Source: Paludisphaera mucosa
GTDB taxonomy: Bacteria; Planctomycetota; Planctomycetia; Isosphaerales; Isosphaeraceae
Assembly: GCF_029589435.1 (NCBI RefSeq)
Contig: NZ_JARRAG010000001.1
Coordinates: forward strand, 1,292,808 to 1,356,807
Reading direction: 5' to 3'
Length of the DNA stretch: 64,000 nucleotides
In this document: piece by piece, positions 17,516-25,948 of the stretch
Position numbering within the stretch: position 1 is the first letter of the stretch
Layout: each line of letters opens with the position of its first letter
Notes under the pieces: model-generated
Database searches by the model: none
The model's input: the letters and a program-made list of their open reading frames with translations, nothing else
What the model was told of the DNA's origin: nothing
Position numbers and translations under genes: made by a program

Positions 17516-17537
17516 ACGTGGTTCAGCGGACGCTTAC
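17516..17537 (-). repeat. IS66 terminal inverted repeat (tnpA end)
   Basis: Read inward on minus: GTAAGCGTCCGCTGAACCAC. The first 11 bases match the other end. Its TAA is in frame with the interrupted gene and stops it. Confidence 0.85.
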
Positions 17538-18793
17538 AAATAACCGGCCGCGCTGGCGTCGGCCGTGAACAGGTCGTTGGGCGAGGCGGTCGCGTAATAA
17601 TGGGCGATGAGGTCGGGGTACGACTCGACCAGGTTCGGGTTGATCCCCCAGGCCAGCGGCAGCTTGCCCCGCGCCGGGGAGTCCCACTTCGGCGGCAGGA
17701 TCTCGTAGAGCGGCATCGTCGAGTCGTAATCGGCCATGAACATCGCGATGTACGTCGTGTCGCCGGGCCCGCGCCGGACGGGCGGGCGGCGCTGGGCCAG
17801 CGGCTTCCGCGGGGCCTGACTGTGGAACGACTGGTTGAAGCTGTCGCCGGTGACCGTGTTCTGGTAGCAGCCGAACGGCGAGATCAGCCGCACCGTCTCC
17901 CACTCGGTCGGGACGGGGTCGTGCCGGCTGGCGTGGCCGGGGACGGCGGCGTACTTGGCGAACGAGAAGAAGCCGGCCAACTCGGTCAGCTCGCGGCCGG
18001 CCGCATGCCGGGCGACCGAATCCAGGATCAGCCGGTAGGTTTCCAGGTCGAGCCCGAGCCGCTGGCCCGGGTCGTCGCCGGGGACCTCGTCGCCCCAGGG
18101 GGAGAGGTCGAAGACGAACGACCGATTCTTGACCGCCCAGTCGCGGGTGACGACGTCGCCGAGACCGCCGACGGCCCGCAGCGTGGCGGCGTCCTCGTTC
18201 AGAAGCAGGCGATGCGAGGAGCAGCGACCCTTGTCGAGATATTCGCGTACGGCCCACCGGTAGGCGTCGTTCTTCTTGCTGCCGGTCTCTTTGCCGTCGA
18301 ATCGATTGCGAAGGTCGATGAGGATGGGGAGCTTCCAGGCCTTCAAACGCGACTCGGCCAGCTCGGGGCTGAGGACCACCGCGTCCTCGACGCCCGCGAC
18401 GGTCGTGGCGACGTTCACGGTCGCCGGGACGGCCGGATCCCAGATCACGGCCCCGCGGAGATGCTCGCGCGCCAGCTCGACCAGGGCGTCGAGGTCGACC
18501 GGAGTCGGCGCCCCGCGGACTTCGAGCCATCCTCCCGGGCGGCGGAGGATTTCGAGCCAGTAGTCGGGACGCTTGTTGGCGTTCGACCGGATGTAGACGC
18601 GGGGCGAATCTCGGTTGATGATCCCCTGGAGCGTCGCCGCCGCCATCGCCTCGTCGTACGAGGCGGCGTCCCCCCGGGCGGCGAGGGTGTGGGTGATGAT
18701 CGCGGGCCCCTCGGCGCGGGCGATCGTCCCGGCGGAGGCGATCGAAGCCAGGGCCACGGCGAAGAAACGGTGGGCGCGGCGGGAGTTCATCAT
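17534..18793 (-). pseudogene. 5' fragment of GxGYxYP-family secreted protein gene, truncated by IS66
   Basis: 419 residues from the ATG at 18793 (MMNSRRAHRFFAVALASIAS, a signal peptide cleaved near AEG). The sequence runs through the N-terminal GxGYxYP domain (TLQGIINRDSPRVYI, VVAGVEDAVV-like and YDSTMPLYEILPPKW segments) and ends at TADASAAGYL followed by the TAA contributed by the IS66 end. The complete protein would have been about 580 residues. The truncated product could still be secreted but lacks the C-terminal part. The gene diverges from the cupin gene at 19136, so it was probably part of a carbohydrate-related neighbourhood. Confidence 0.9.
17538..17545. repeat. Target-site duplication of the IS66 element (left copy)
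   Basis: AAATAACC, identical to 14406-14413, directly outside the tnpA-side terminal repeat. It lies in the codons for Gly-Tyr-Phe of the interrupted gene. Confidence 0.95.
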
Positions 18794-19135
18794 GGCGGGG
18801 GCTCGCGGGGCGGGGGGAGGAGCCTGCGTCAAGGCGTGGTCCGCGGATCCTCGCCCGACGGCCCGGGCCTGTCAAGGGACGAGCTCCTGGCGTGGGGCCC
18901 GGCCATCAGTCGGCCCGACGGTCGGCCCATGTCGCGGGACCGTCCCGACGGGGCGTCGAATCGCCGCCGGGCGACTCTCGGCGCTTGCGTCGCGAGGCGG
19001 GAGGACTTACAACCGATTCGGCCTCGTCGTGCGAGAGACCACGGCGGTCGCGGGTGTCGCGCGGCGTCGGTTGCTTGGGGTGGATCGGCCTCGGCGCAGG
19101 GGCGTCCGACGGCCTCAGAGACGAGAGAGGGTTGG
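18794..19135. other. Divergent intergenic region
   Basis: 342 bp between the interrupted GxGYxYP gene (minus) and the cupin gene (plus). It should hold promoters for both. I see no strong hairpin, palindrome, tandem repeat or clear -35/-10 pair; GAGAGAGGGTTGG just before 19136 is the ribosome-binding stretch of the cupin gene. Confidence 0.5.
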
Positions 19136-20371
19136 ATGAGCGATCAGAACGTGGCGGCGCGGACGCGCGCGGCCCTCGACGCGGGCGAGGGGATCCTGAG
19201 GCTGGCCCCGACCTGGGTGCCCCGTTCCTTCCTGATGCCGGGCGCCCGGCTGAAGCTGTCGCGCGAGGACCTCTACGCCCTCGGCACCCACCGCGGCGGC
19301 ATCGACGAGCGCTGGTTCTCCTCGACCACGCCCGCCGCGAACGAGGGCGCCCCGCCCGACGAGGGCCTGAGCTACGTCGTCCACGACGGCGCCAAATTCA
19401 CGCTCCGCGACGCCGTGGGGGCCCACGCCGACGAGTTGATCGGCCCGGCGCTCAACGCCAAGTACAAGCGGTGGCCGGTCTACAGCAAGTTCTTCGACAA
19501 CCTCGGCCCGATCCCCCACCACATGCACCAGAGCCAGGAGCAGGCCGAGAAGATCGGCCTGGAGGGGAAGCCCGAGAGCTACTACTTCCCCCCCCAGCTC
19601 AACTGGACCGGCAACAACTTCCCCTACACCTTCATGGGCCTGGAGCCGGGCACCACGAAGGAGCAGGTCCGCCGCTGCCTGGAGGACTGGAACAAGGGCG
19701 ACAACGGCATCCTCGACCTGTCGAAGGCGTACCGCCTGAAGCCCGGCACCGGCTGGCTCGTCCCGCCCGACGTGCTCCACGCCCCCGGGTCGCTCGTCAC
19801 CTATGAGCCCCAGTGGGGATCCGACGTCTTCGGCATGTACCAGTCGCTCGTCGAGGGCCGACGCGTCCCCTGGGAGCTGCTGGTCAAGGACGTCCCCAAG
19901 GAGTACCACCAGGACCTCGACTACCTCGTCGAGCAGCTCGACTGGGAGCAGAACGTCGACCCCGAGTTCAAGGCCAACCACTACCTGGAGCCGATCGTCC
20001 GCACCGGCTCGGAGCAGGAAGGGTTCGTCGACAAGTGGATCGTCTACGGCACGGTCGCCGGCAAGCAGGTCTTCAGCGCCTGCGAGCTGACCGTCCTGCC
20101 GGGCCGCTCGGTCACGATCAAGGACCCGGGCGCCTACGGCCTGGTCGTGGTGCAGGGGAGCGGCCACATCGGCAAGCTCGACGTCGACAGCCCCAACTTC
20201 ATCCGCTTCGGCGAGGTGACCAAGGACGAGGTCTTCGTCACCCACAAGAGGGCCGGCGAGGGCGTGACGTTCAAGAACACCGGCAGCGAGCCGTTCGTGA
20301 GCCTCCGCTACTTCGGGCCCGACGCGCATTCGGACCTGCCGAAGGTGGGCGACTACCTCAAGGTCGGCTAA
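19136..20371 (+). CDS. Cupin-fold protein, mannose-6-phosphate isomerase-like
   Basis: 411 residues from the ATG at 19136. A metal-binding cupin pattern is visible: PIPHHMHQSQEQAEK in the first half (about 120-135) and VPPDVLHAPGSLVTYEPQ later (about 205-222). A second beta-rich half (about 290-411, VFSACELTVLPGRSVTIKDPGAYGLVVVQGSGHIGKL) is a further cupin-like barrel. The overall layout resembles class I phosphomannose isomerases, but the family is a planctomycete homologue group and the substrate is not established. It heads a co-directional run of sugar-metabolism genes, supporting a ketose/aldose isomerase role. No signal peptide, so cytoplasmic. Confidence 0.75.
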   Translation: MSDQNVAARTRAALDAGEGILRLAPTWVPRSFLMPGARLKLSREDLYALGTHRGGIDERWFSSTTPAANEGAPPDEGLSYVVHDGAKFTLRDAVGAHADELIGPALNAKYKRWPVYSKFFDNLGPIPHHMHQSQEQAEKIGLEGKPESYYFPPQLNWTGNNFPYTFMGLEPGTTKEQVRRCLEDWNKGDNGILDLSKAYRLKPGTGWLVPPDVLHAPGSLVTYEPQWGSDVFGMYQSLVEGRRVPWELLVKDVPKEYHQDLDYLVEQLDWEQNVDPEFKANHYLEPIVRTGSEQEGFVDKWIVYGTVAGKQVFSACELTVLPGRSVTIKDPGAYGLVVVQGSGHIGKLDVDSPNFIRFGEVTKDEVFVTHKRAGEGVTFKNTGSEPFVSLRYFGPDAHSDLPKVGDYLKVG

Positions 20372-20414
20372 ACTGACGAGGTCCCGGGCTTGAACTCCGG
20401 GATGCCCCTCTGCG

Positions 20415-20445
20415 GGGTCCGTCCGCGAGCCGAGCGGGCGGACCC
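20415..20445 (+). terminator. Strong GC hairpin after the cupin gene
   Basis: GGGTCCGTCCGC (20415-20426) pairs with GCGGGCGGACCC (20434-20445) over 12 positions with one G-U wobble and a 7-base loop. It lies 44 bp after the stop codon. There is no U-tract, so it may terminate or only attenuate read-through into 20475. Confidence 0.5.
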
Positions 20446-20474
20446 GGCCGTCGCAACGCTTCGAGGTCCGCCGC

Positions 20475-20825
20475 ATGGTCTTGAACTGGGCCGCGTTCGC
20501 CATCGTCCTGCTGTTGGTCCTCGGGGGCCTGTTCGCGGTCCTGATCATGTTCAGCCTCTCGCGGGCGGCCACCGGCGGCGACGTCGACTGGCAGATCGAC
20601 CGCATCGACCGCAAGCTCGACCTGATCCTCACGCACCTCGGCATCGGCCACGACGAGCACGTCCCCGAATCGGTCATGGCGTTGATACGCCTGGGCAAGA
20701 CCGCCGAGGCCGTCAAGGAGTACCAGCTGCGGACGGGCTCGCGGGCATCCGTCGCCCGCCGCGAGATCGACCACCTGATCTCGAAGGCCTCCGCCCCCAA
20801 AAGTTCGATCGAAGGCGAAGTGTAG
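20475..20825 (+). CDS. Membrane-anchored protein with L7/L12-like C-terminal domain
   Basis: 116 residues. One membrane helix (about 6-29, AAFAIVLLLVLGGLFAVLIMF), a short linker (GGDVDWQIDRIDRKLDLIL), then a C-terminal domain with PESVMALIRLGKTAEAVKEYQLRTGSRASVARREIDHL (about 64-101). This follows the ribosomal L7/L12 C-terminal-fold pattern (lL..Gkk.eAik.yre.TG..l..Ak..v). Such tethered domains occur in many bacteria without a known role; they are not ribosomal. It is 37 bp before the next gene. Confidence 0.72.
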   Translation: MVLNWAAFAIVLLLVLGGLFAVLIMFSLSRAATGGDVDWQIDRIDRKLDLILTHLGIGHDEHVPESVMALIRLGKTAEAVKEYQLRTGSRASVARREIDHLISKASAPKSSIEGEV

Positions 20826-20862
20826 ACCCGCACGACCCCGCGACCGTCCCGAGGGCTTCCCC

Positions 20863-21471
20863 GTGATGGATGACCGAGGCTGGAGCGACCCGGACGACGA
20901 CGAAGATCCGCTGCGCGACGGCGTGAGGGGAGAACTCTCACCCGGAGAGACCCTGCTCTGGACCGAACGCCCGGCGCTCCCTCGGATGCGGCGGATTCGC
21001 GCCATGCCGTTGATCTTCGTGGCCGCGTTGACCGCCCTTTCGGGCGTGTCGCTCGCCGCGATGCTGGGGATCATGCCCCAGGGCCCGGTCGACCCCTGGA
21101 CGCTGCTGACGACCTTCGGCCTGGCCCCGGCGATCATCGGCGGCCTGATCGCGCTCGACCTCTCGCGACGCGCCGGGTCGTGGCTGGCCCGGCGGTGGTC
21201 GCTCGCCCGGACGGTCTACGCCCTGACCGACCAGCGGGTCATCATCGGCCGTTACGACGCCCAAGACGGCGGCCTCGACGCCTTCTCGCTGATCCCCGGC
21301 ATGATCGCCGACACGACCCGCTTCGAGTACTCCGACGGCACCGGCGACCTCTATTTCGAGGGGCTCGACACCCTCGTGCGGGGGCCGATCGGCTTCTTCG
21401 GCATCCGCCGGGTCCGCAGCGTCGACCGGCTCCTGCGCGAGACCCTCATCGACCCGTTCGCCCGATGGTGA
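20863..21471 (+). CDS. Membrane protein with bacterial PH-like domain
   Basis: 202 residues from the GTG at 20863 (ATG at 20866 is an equal alternative). An acidic N-terminus and [20 protein letters not shown] precede two membrane helices (about 48-67 and 79-100), followed by a beta-rich domain: [36 protein letters not shown] and [17 protein letters not shown]. The YALTDQRVI element is characteristic of bPH2/YdbT-like domains. The function is unknown. It shares an operon with the neighbouring genes. Confidence 0.72.
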   Translation: MMDDRGWSDPDDDEDPLRDGVRGELSPGETLLWTERPALPRMRRIRAMPLIFVAALTALSGVSLAAMLGIMPQGPVDPWTLLTTFGLAPAIIGGLIALDLSRRAGSWLARRWSLARTVYALTDQRVIIGRYDAQDGGLDAFSLIPGMIADTTRFEYSDGTGDLYFEGLDTLVRGPIGFFGIRRVRSVDRLLRETLIDPFARW

Positions 21472-21529
21472 ACCGACTCCCGGACGATCCCCTGACTCTC
21501 CCGACGAAACGACGCGCGAGGTGGATTCG

Positions 21530-22588
<1,059 letters not shown>

Positions 22589-22634
22589 ACTCCGCCGAAC
22601 CCAACCGCCTACGCACATCCCATCAGGTGAGATC

Positions 22635-23783
22635 ATGTCCGAGAAGAAAGCGCTCAACATCGGCCTCGTCGGCTACGGCTTCATGGGCCGGACGCACTCC
22701 AACGCCTACAAGCGGGTCAACGACTTCTTCGACGTCGCCTACCGGCCCGTGCTGAAAGCCGTCTGCGGCCGCGACAAGGCCGCCGCGCAGGCGTTCGCCG
22801 ACAACTGGGGCTACGAGTCGGTCGAGACCGACTGGCGGAAGCTGGTCGAGCGCAAGGACATCGACGCGATCGACATCTGCACGCCCAACAACACCCACGC
22901 CGAGATCGCCATCGCCGCCGCCGAGGCCGGCAAGATCATCCTCTGCGAGAAGCCGCTGGCGATGGACCTGGTGCAGGGCCAGGCGATGGTCGACGCGGTC
23001 GAGAAGGCCGGCGTGATCAACACCGTCTGGTACAACTACCGCCGCGTCCCGGCCGTGACCCTGGCCAAGCAGCTCATCGACGAGGGCCGGCTGGGGCGGA
23101 TCTTCCACTACCGCGCCGAGTTCCTCCAGGACTGGACGATCTCGACCGACCTCCCCCAGGGGGGCGCGGGGCTCTGGCGGCTCGACGCCGCCGCCGCCGG
23201 CTCGGGCGTCACGGGCGACCTGCTCGCCCACTGCATCGACACCGCGCTCTGGCTCAACGGCCACATCTCGACGATCTCGGCCATGACCGAGACGTTCATC
23301 AAGGAGCGCAAGCACACCCAGACGGGCAAGGTCCAGCCGGTCGGCATCGACGACGCCTGCGCCTTCCTCTGCCGGTTCGAGAACGGCTCTCTCGGCCTGT
23401 TCGAGTCCACCCGCTACGCCCGCGGCCACAAGGCGCTGTACACGTTCGAGATCAACGGCGAGAAGGCCTCGATCAAGTGGGACCTCCAAGACCTGCACCG
23501 GCTGGACTACTTCGACCACGGCGACGACGGCATCCTCCGCGGCTGGCGGTCGATCCACGTCACCGACGGCGACCAGCCCTACATGAAGCACTGGTGGGTG
23601 CCCGGCCTTCAGATCGGTTATGAGCATACGTTCGTGCATCAGGTCGCCGACTTCCTGGAGAACCTCGCCAAGGGCGAGTCGACCGCGCCCACGTTCCGCG
23701 ACGCCCTGGCCACGCAAGCCGTGTGCGACGCCGTGCTCGACTCGGCCGAGCACAAGAAGTGGGAGGCGGTCGTCCCTGTCTGA
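22635..23783 (+). CDS. Gfo/Idh/MocA family oxidoreductase
   Basis: 382 residues. Rossmann NAD(P)-binding [16 protein letters not shown] (9-24), [16 protein letters not shown] and the family catalytic EKPLAMD (about residues 106-112) are clear. The C-terminal alpha/beta domain begins around 135 ([26 protein letters not shown]) with [14 protein letters not shown] carrying a conserved His. It oxidises or reduces a polyol or sugar hydroxyl using NAD(P). No Tat signal, so cytoplasmic. Good ribosome site AGGTGA 5 bases before the ATG. It lies between two TIM-barrel genes with gaps of 46 and 63 bp, typical of a sugar or inositol-like degradation pathway. Confidence 0.9.
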   Translation: MSEKKALNIGLVGYGFMGRTHSNAYKRVNDFFDVAYRPVLKAVCGRDKAAAQAFADNWGYESVETDWRKLVERKDIDAIDICTPNNTHAEIAIAAAEAGKIILCEKPLAMDLVQGQAMVDAVEKAGVINTVWYNYRRVPAVTLAKQLIDEGRLGRIFHYRAEFLQDWTISTDLPQGGAGLWRLDAAAAGSGVTGDLLAHCIDTALWLNGHISTISAMTETFIKERKHTQTGKVQPVGIDDACAFLCRFENGSLGLFESTRYARGHKALYTFEINGEKASIKWDLQDLHRLDYFDHGDDGILRGWRSIHVTDGDQPYMKHWWVPGLQIGYEHTFVHQVADFLENLAKGESTAPTFRDALATQAVCDAVLDSAEHKKWEAVVPV

Positions 23784-23846
23784 GCCCCCAGCAAGCACGC
23801 CGGCCCTGCGAACCTCTCCACCAACCTCGGCCTCGGGACCGTCGCC

Positions 23847-24692
23847 ATGAAGACCGGAATGAACCTGCTGCTCTGGACCGACCACGTGAGCGAGGCCCAG
23901 GACGGCGTCCTGGAGCTGATCAAGGCCATCGGCTTCGACGCGGTCGAGGTGCCGATCTTCAAGACCGACGACCTGGGCGACTACAAGCGGCTGGGCGATC
24001 GGCTGCGGGCGTTGGGCCTGGGCGCGACGGCCGTCACGGTGATGGGCGGGCCTGAGATCAACCCGATCTCCGCCGACCCCCGATCGCGGGCGGCGGCCGT
24101 GACCTATCTCGACCGCGTGCTGGAATGCGGCCAGCATTTCGGCTGCGAGATCCTCTGCGGGCCGCTCCATTCCACGATCGGCCTCTTCTCCGGCAAGGGG
24201 CCGACCGAGTCGGAATTCCAGTACGGCGTCGAGACCCTGCAGCAGGTCGCCGAGAAGGCCGAGGCCCGCGGCATCCGGCTGGCCGTCGAGGCCCTGAACC
24301 GTTTCGAGAACTACTTCCTGACCACGGCCGAGCAGACGGCCAAGTTCATCCGCGCGGTGGACCACCCGTTCTGCCGGATGATGTTCGACAGCTTCCACGC
24401 CAACATCGAGGAGAAGGACCAGGCCGCGGCCATCCGCCTGGTCAAGGAGGAGACGATCCACGTCCACGTCTCCGAGAACGACCGCGGCACGCCCGGGACG
24501 GGCCAGGTGGCCTGGGAGTCGTTCTTCGACGGCCTCAAGCAGACGCATTACGACGGCTACCTGACGATCGAGGCCTTCGGTCTGGCCCTGCCCGCGCTCG
24601 CCGCCGCGACTCGCGTCTGGCGGCCCCTGTTCCCCGACGCCGAGGGCCTCTGCCGCGAGGGCCTGGCCTTCATCAAGAAGAACATCGCCTGA
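23847..24692 (+). CDS. D-tagatose 3-epimerase-type sugar epimerase
   Basis: 281 residues, complete TIM barrel. The four metal/catalytic residues of the D-tagatose/D-allulose 3-epimerase family are at E148 (VEALNRFE), D181 (MMFDSFHANIEEK), H207 (IHVHVSEND) and E242 (LTIEAFG). Spacings of 33, 26 and 35 equal those of the characterised Pseudomonas cichorii enzyme (E152, D185, H211, E246). SENDRGTPGTGQ is also family typical. It would epimerise a ketose, such as tagatose/sorbose or fructose/allulose, at C3; the true substrate cannot be told. It follows the dehydrogenase by 63 bp, and the pair suggests ketose-polyol interconversion. Confidence 0.9.
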   Translation: MKTGMNLLLWTDHVSEAQDGVLELIKAIGFDAVEVPIFKTDDLGDYKRLGDRLRALGLGATAVTVMGGPEINPISADPRSRAAAVTYLDRVLECGQHFGCEILCGPLHSTIGLFSGKGPTESEFQYGVETLQQVAEKAEARGIRLAVEALNRFENYFLTTAEQTAKFIRAVDHPFCRMMFDSFHANIEEKDQAAAIRLVKEETIHVHVSENDRGTPGTGQVAWESFFDGLKQTHYDGYLTIEAFGLALPALAAATRVWRPLFPDAEGLCREGLAFIKKNIA

Positions 24693-24727
24693 ACTCCGAT
24701 TCATCCCCGATCGAGGATCGCCCGCCC

Positions 24728-25381
24728 ATGTCGCAGCGCTTCGCCCGAGGTCTCGCCGCCGCCTCGTCCATGATGGTCTTCCTCGGCGGGGCTCTCGGGG
24801 CCTGGCCGGGCGACCCGCAGGCCCCCGCGCAGCAGCCCGCCGCGGCGAAGGGGCAGAACCCACCGCCCAAGCCTCAGCCGCGTCCCCAGGGCCAGCCCCT
24901 GGCCGTCGACCCGGCCCTCGTGACCGTCGACGACGGCGACACGGTCGTCATCCACTGGCCGGGCGACGAGGAGACGGTCCGGATCCTGGGCATCGACTCG
25001 CCCGAGACCCGCCACGACGCCCACAAGATCCCCTACGACCAGTCCTTCGGCCTGGAGGCCCGGGCCTTCGCCCAGGGTGCCTTCGCGACGGCGACGAAGA
25101 TCGACCTGGTCCGCTCGGCGACGCTCGATCCCTACGGCCGGACGCTGGGCTATCTGATCGTCAACGGCAAGAACTACTCGGTCCTCATCGTGACGGCCAG
25201 GCTCGCTGAGGAGACGGTGACGTTCTACGGCGACAACGGCCTGCCGCAGCTCGCCGCCGAGGTCATGGCCGCGGCGAAGTCGGCCGGCGCCATGCCGTTC
25301 GAGCCGCCGCACGTCTTCCGCAAGCGGATGCGAAACGTCGTCGACGGCCCCGCCCCCGCGCCGGCCGCACCTCGGCCCTGA
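24728..25381 (+). CDS. Secreted thermonuclease-family (SNase-like) protein
   Basis: 217 residues from the ATG at 24728. A signal peptide (about 1-25) and a Pro/Gln-rich linker precede an SNase OB-fold (about 62-190). Active-site segments: DDGDTVVI (metal-binding Asp), RILGIDSPETR (Arg, Asp and Glu of the catalytic set), LDPYGRTLGYL (second Arg) and a final EVMAAAKSAG helix. It should cut nucleic acids outside the cytoplasm, with calcium, for nutrient or DNA scavenging; alternatively it is an inactive homologue, though key residues are present. It is the sixth gene of the co-directional run but seems unrelated to sugar metabolism. Confidence 0.85.
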   Translation: MSQRFARGLAAASSMMVFLGGALGAWPGDPQAPAQQPAAAKGQNPPPKPQPRPQGQPLAVDPALVTVDDGDTVVIHWPGDEETVRILGIDSPETRHDAHKIPYDQSFGLEARAFAQGAFATATKIDLVRSATLDPYGRTLGYLIVNGKNYSVLIVTARLAEETVTFYGDNGLPQLAAEVMAAAKSAGAMPFEPPHVFRKRMRNVVDGPAPAPAAPRP

Positions 25382-25392
25382 GAGGCCGACCC

Positions 25393-25938
25393 ATGCCCGC
25401 CGCCTCGCTGACGGACTCGTACGCCACGCTCTCGGCCATGATCACCCCCGCGCTGTTCATGACGGCGACGGGGTCGTTGATCATCTCGACGTCGAACCGG
25501 ATGTCGCGGATCGTCGACCGCATCCGCCAGCTCAACCTCGAAGGGGACGACCTCTGCCGGGGCGTGAAGCCGACGGACTTCGTCGAGGACCGGCTGGAGC
25601 ACATCGCGGTCCAGCTCGACCGGATGATCCTCCGCAGCGACCTGATCCGCCGCACGCTGACGCTGCTCTACCTGGCGATGGCCATGTACGTCGGCACGAG
25701 CCTGACCCTGGCGCTCAATACGTTGCTCGGGGGCTGGCTGCTGATCGTGCCGACGACGCTCGCCATCCTGGGGGTGGGCCTGATGCTCGCGGCCTGCGTG
25801 CAGCTCATCCGCGAGGCGCACATCGCGCTCCGGAACAACCGGCTGGAGATCCTCTTCTACCGGAAGCTCCGGAACCAGCGCGCATGCGAACCGGCGGCTT
25901 CCTCGGGCGAGGAGCCGCCGGTCGCGAAGCTCGGTTGA
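25393..25938 (+). CDS. DUF2721 family membrane protein
   Basis: 181 residues. An N-terminal helix (about 11-31, LSAMITPALFMTATGSLIIST) is followed by the DUF2721 hallmark NRMSRIVDRIRQLN (35-48), an amphipathic helix DRLEHIAVQLDRMILRSDLIRRTL, and two membrane helices (about 93-112 and 115-137). This is a widespread inner-membrane family without assigned function. It starts 11 bp after the nuclease gene and converges with typA; its last codons form the terminator hairpin. Confidence 0.85.
   Translation: MPAASLTDSYATLSAMITPALFMTATGSLIISTSNRMSRIVDRIRQLNLEGDDLCRGVKPTDFVEDRLEHIAVQLDRMILRSDLIRRTLTLLYLAMAMYVGTSLTLALNTLLGGWLLIVPTTLAILGVGLMLAACVQLIREAHIALRNNRLEILFYRKLRNQRACEPAASSGEEPPVAKLG
25891..25921. 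terminator. Bidirectional hairpin between DUF2721 and typA genes
   Basis: CCGGCGGC (25891-25898) plus TCCTC pair with GAGGA plus GCCGCCGG, with a one-base bulge and loop GGGC: a 13-bp stem inside the last codons of the DUF2721 gene. Being symmetrical it could serve both converging genes. No U-tract. Confidence 0.55.
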
Positions 25939-25948
25939 TCGGGTCGGA

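Larger units (their letters stand above)
14414..17537 (-). mobile_element. IS66-family insertion sequence carrying a serine recombinase gene
   Basis: A 3124-bp element. Both ends read GTAAGCGTCCG inward: 14414 onward on plus and 17537 downward on minus. This matches the IS66 terminal signature GTAAGCG. Identical 8-bp duplications (AAATAACC) flank it. It encodes, all on the minus strand, tnpA, tnpB and tnpC, and then between tnpC and the inner end a complete small serine recombinase that standard IS66 elements lack. All four frames look intact, so the copy may be active. It interrupts a GxGYxYP gene and its end supplies the TAA stop that truncates it. Confidence 0.95.

Noticed and set aside
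22623-24863. A 746-residue minus-strand frame across the dehydrogenase and epimerase genes
   Set aside because: It is antisense to two clear enzymes and contains no motif; long stop-free antisense frames are common at this GC content.
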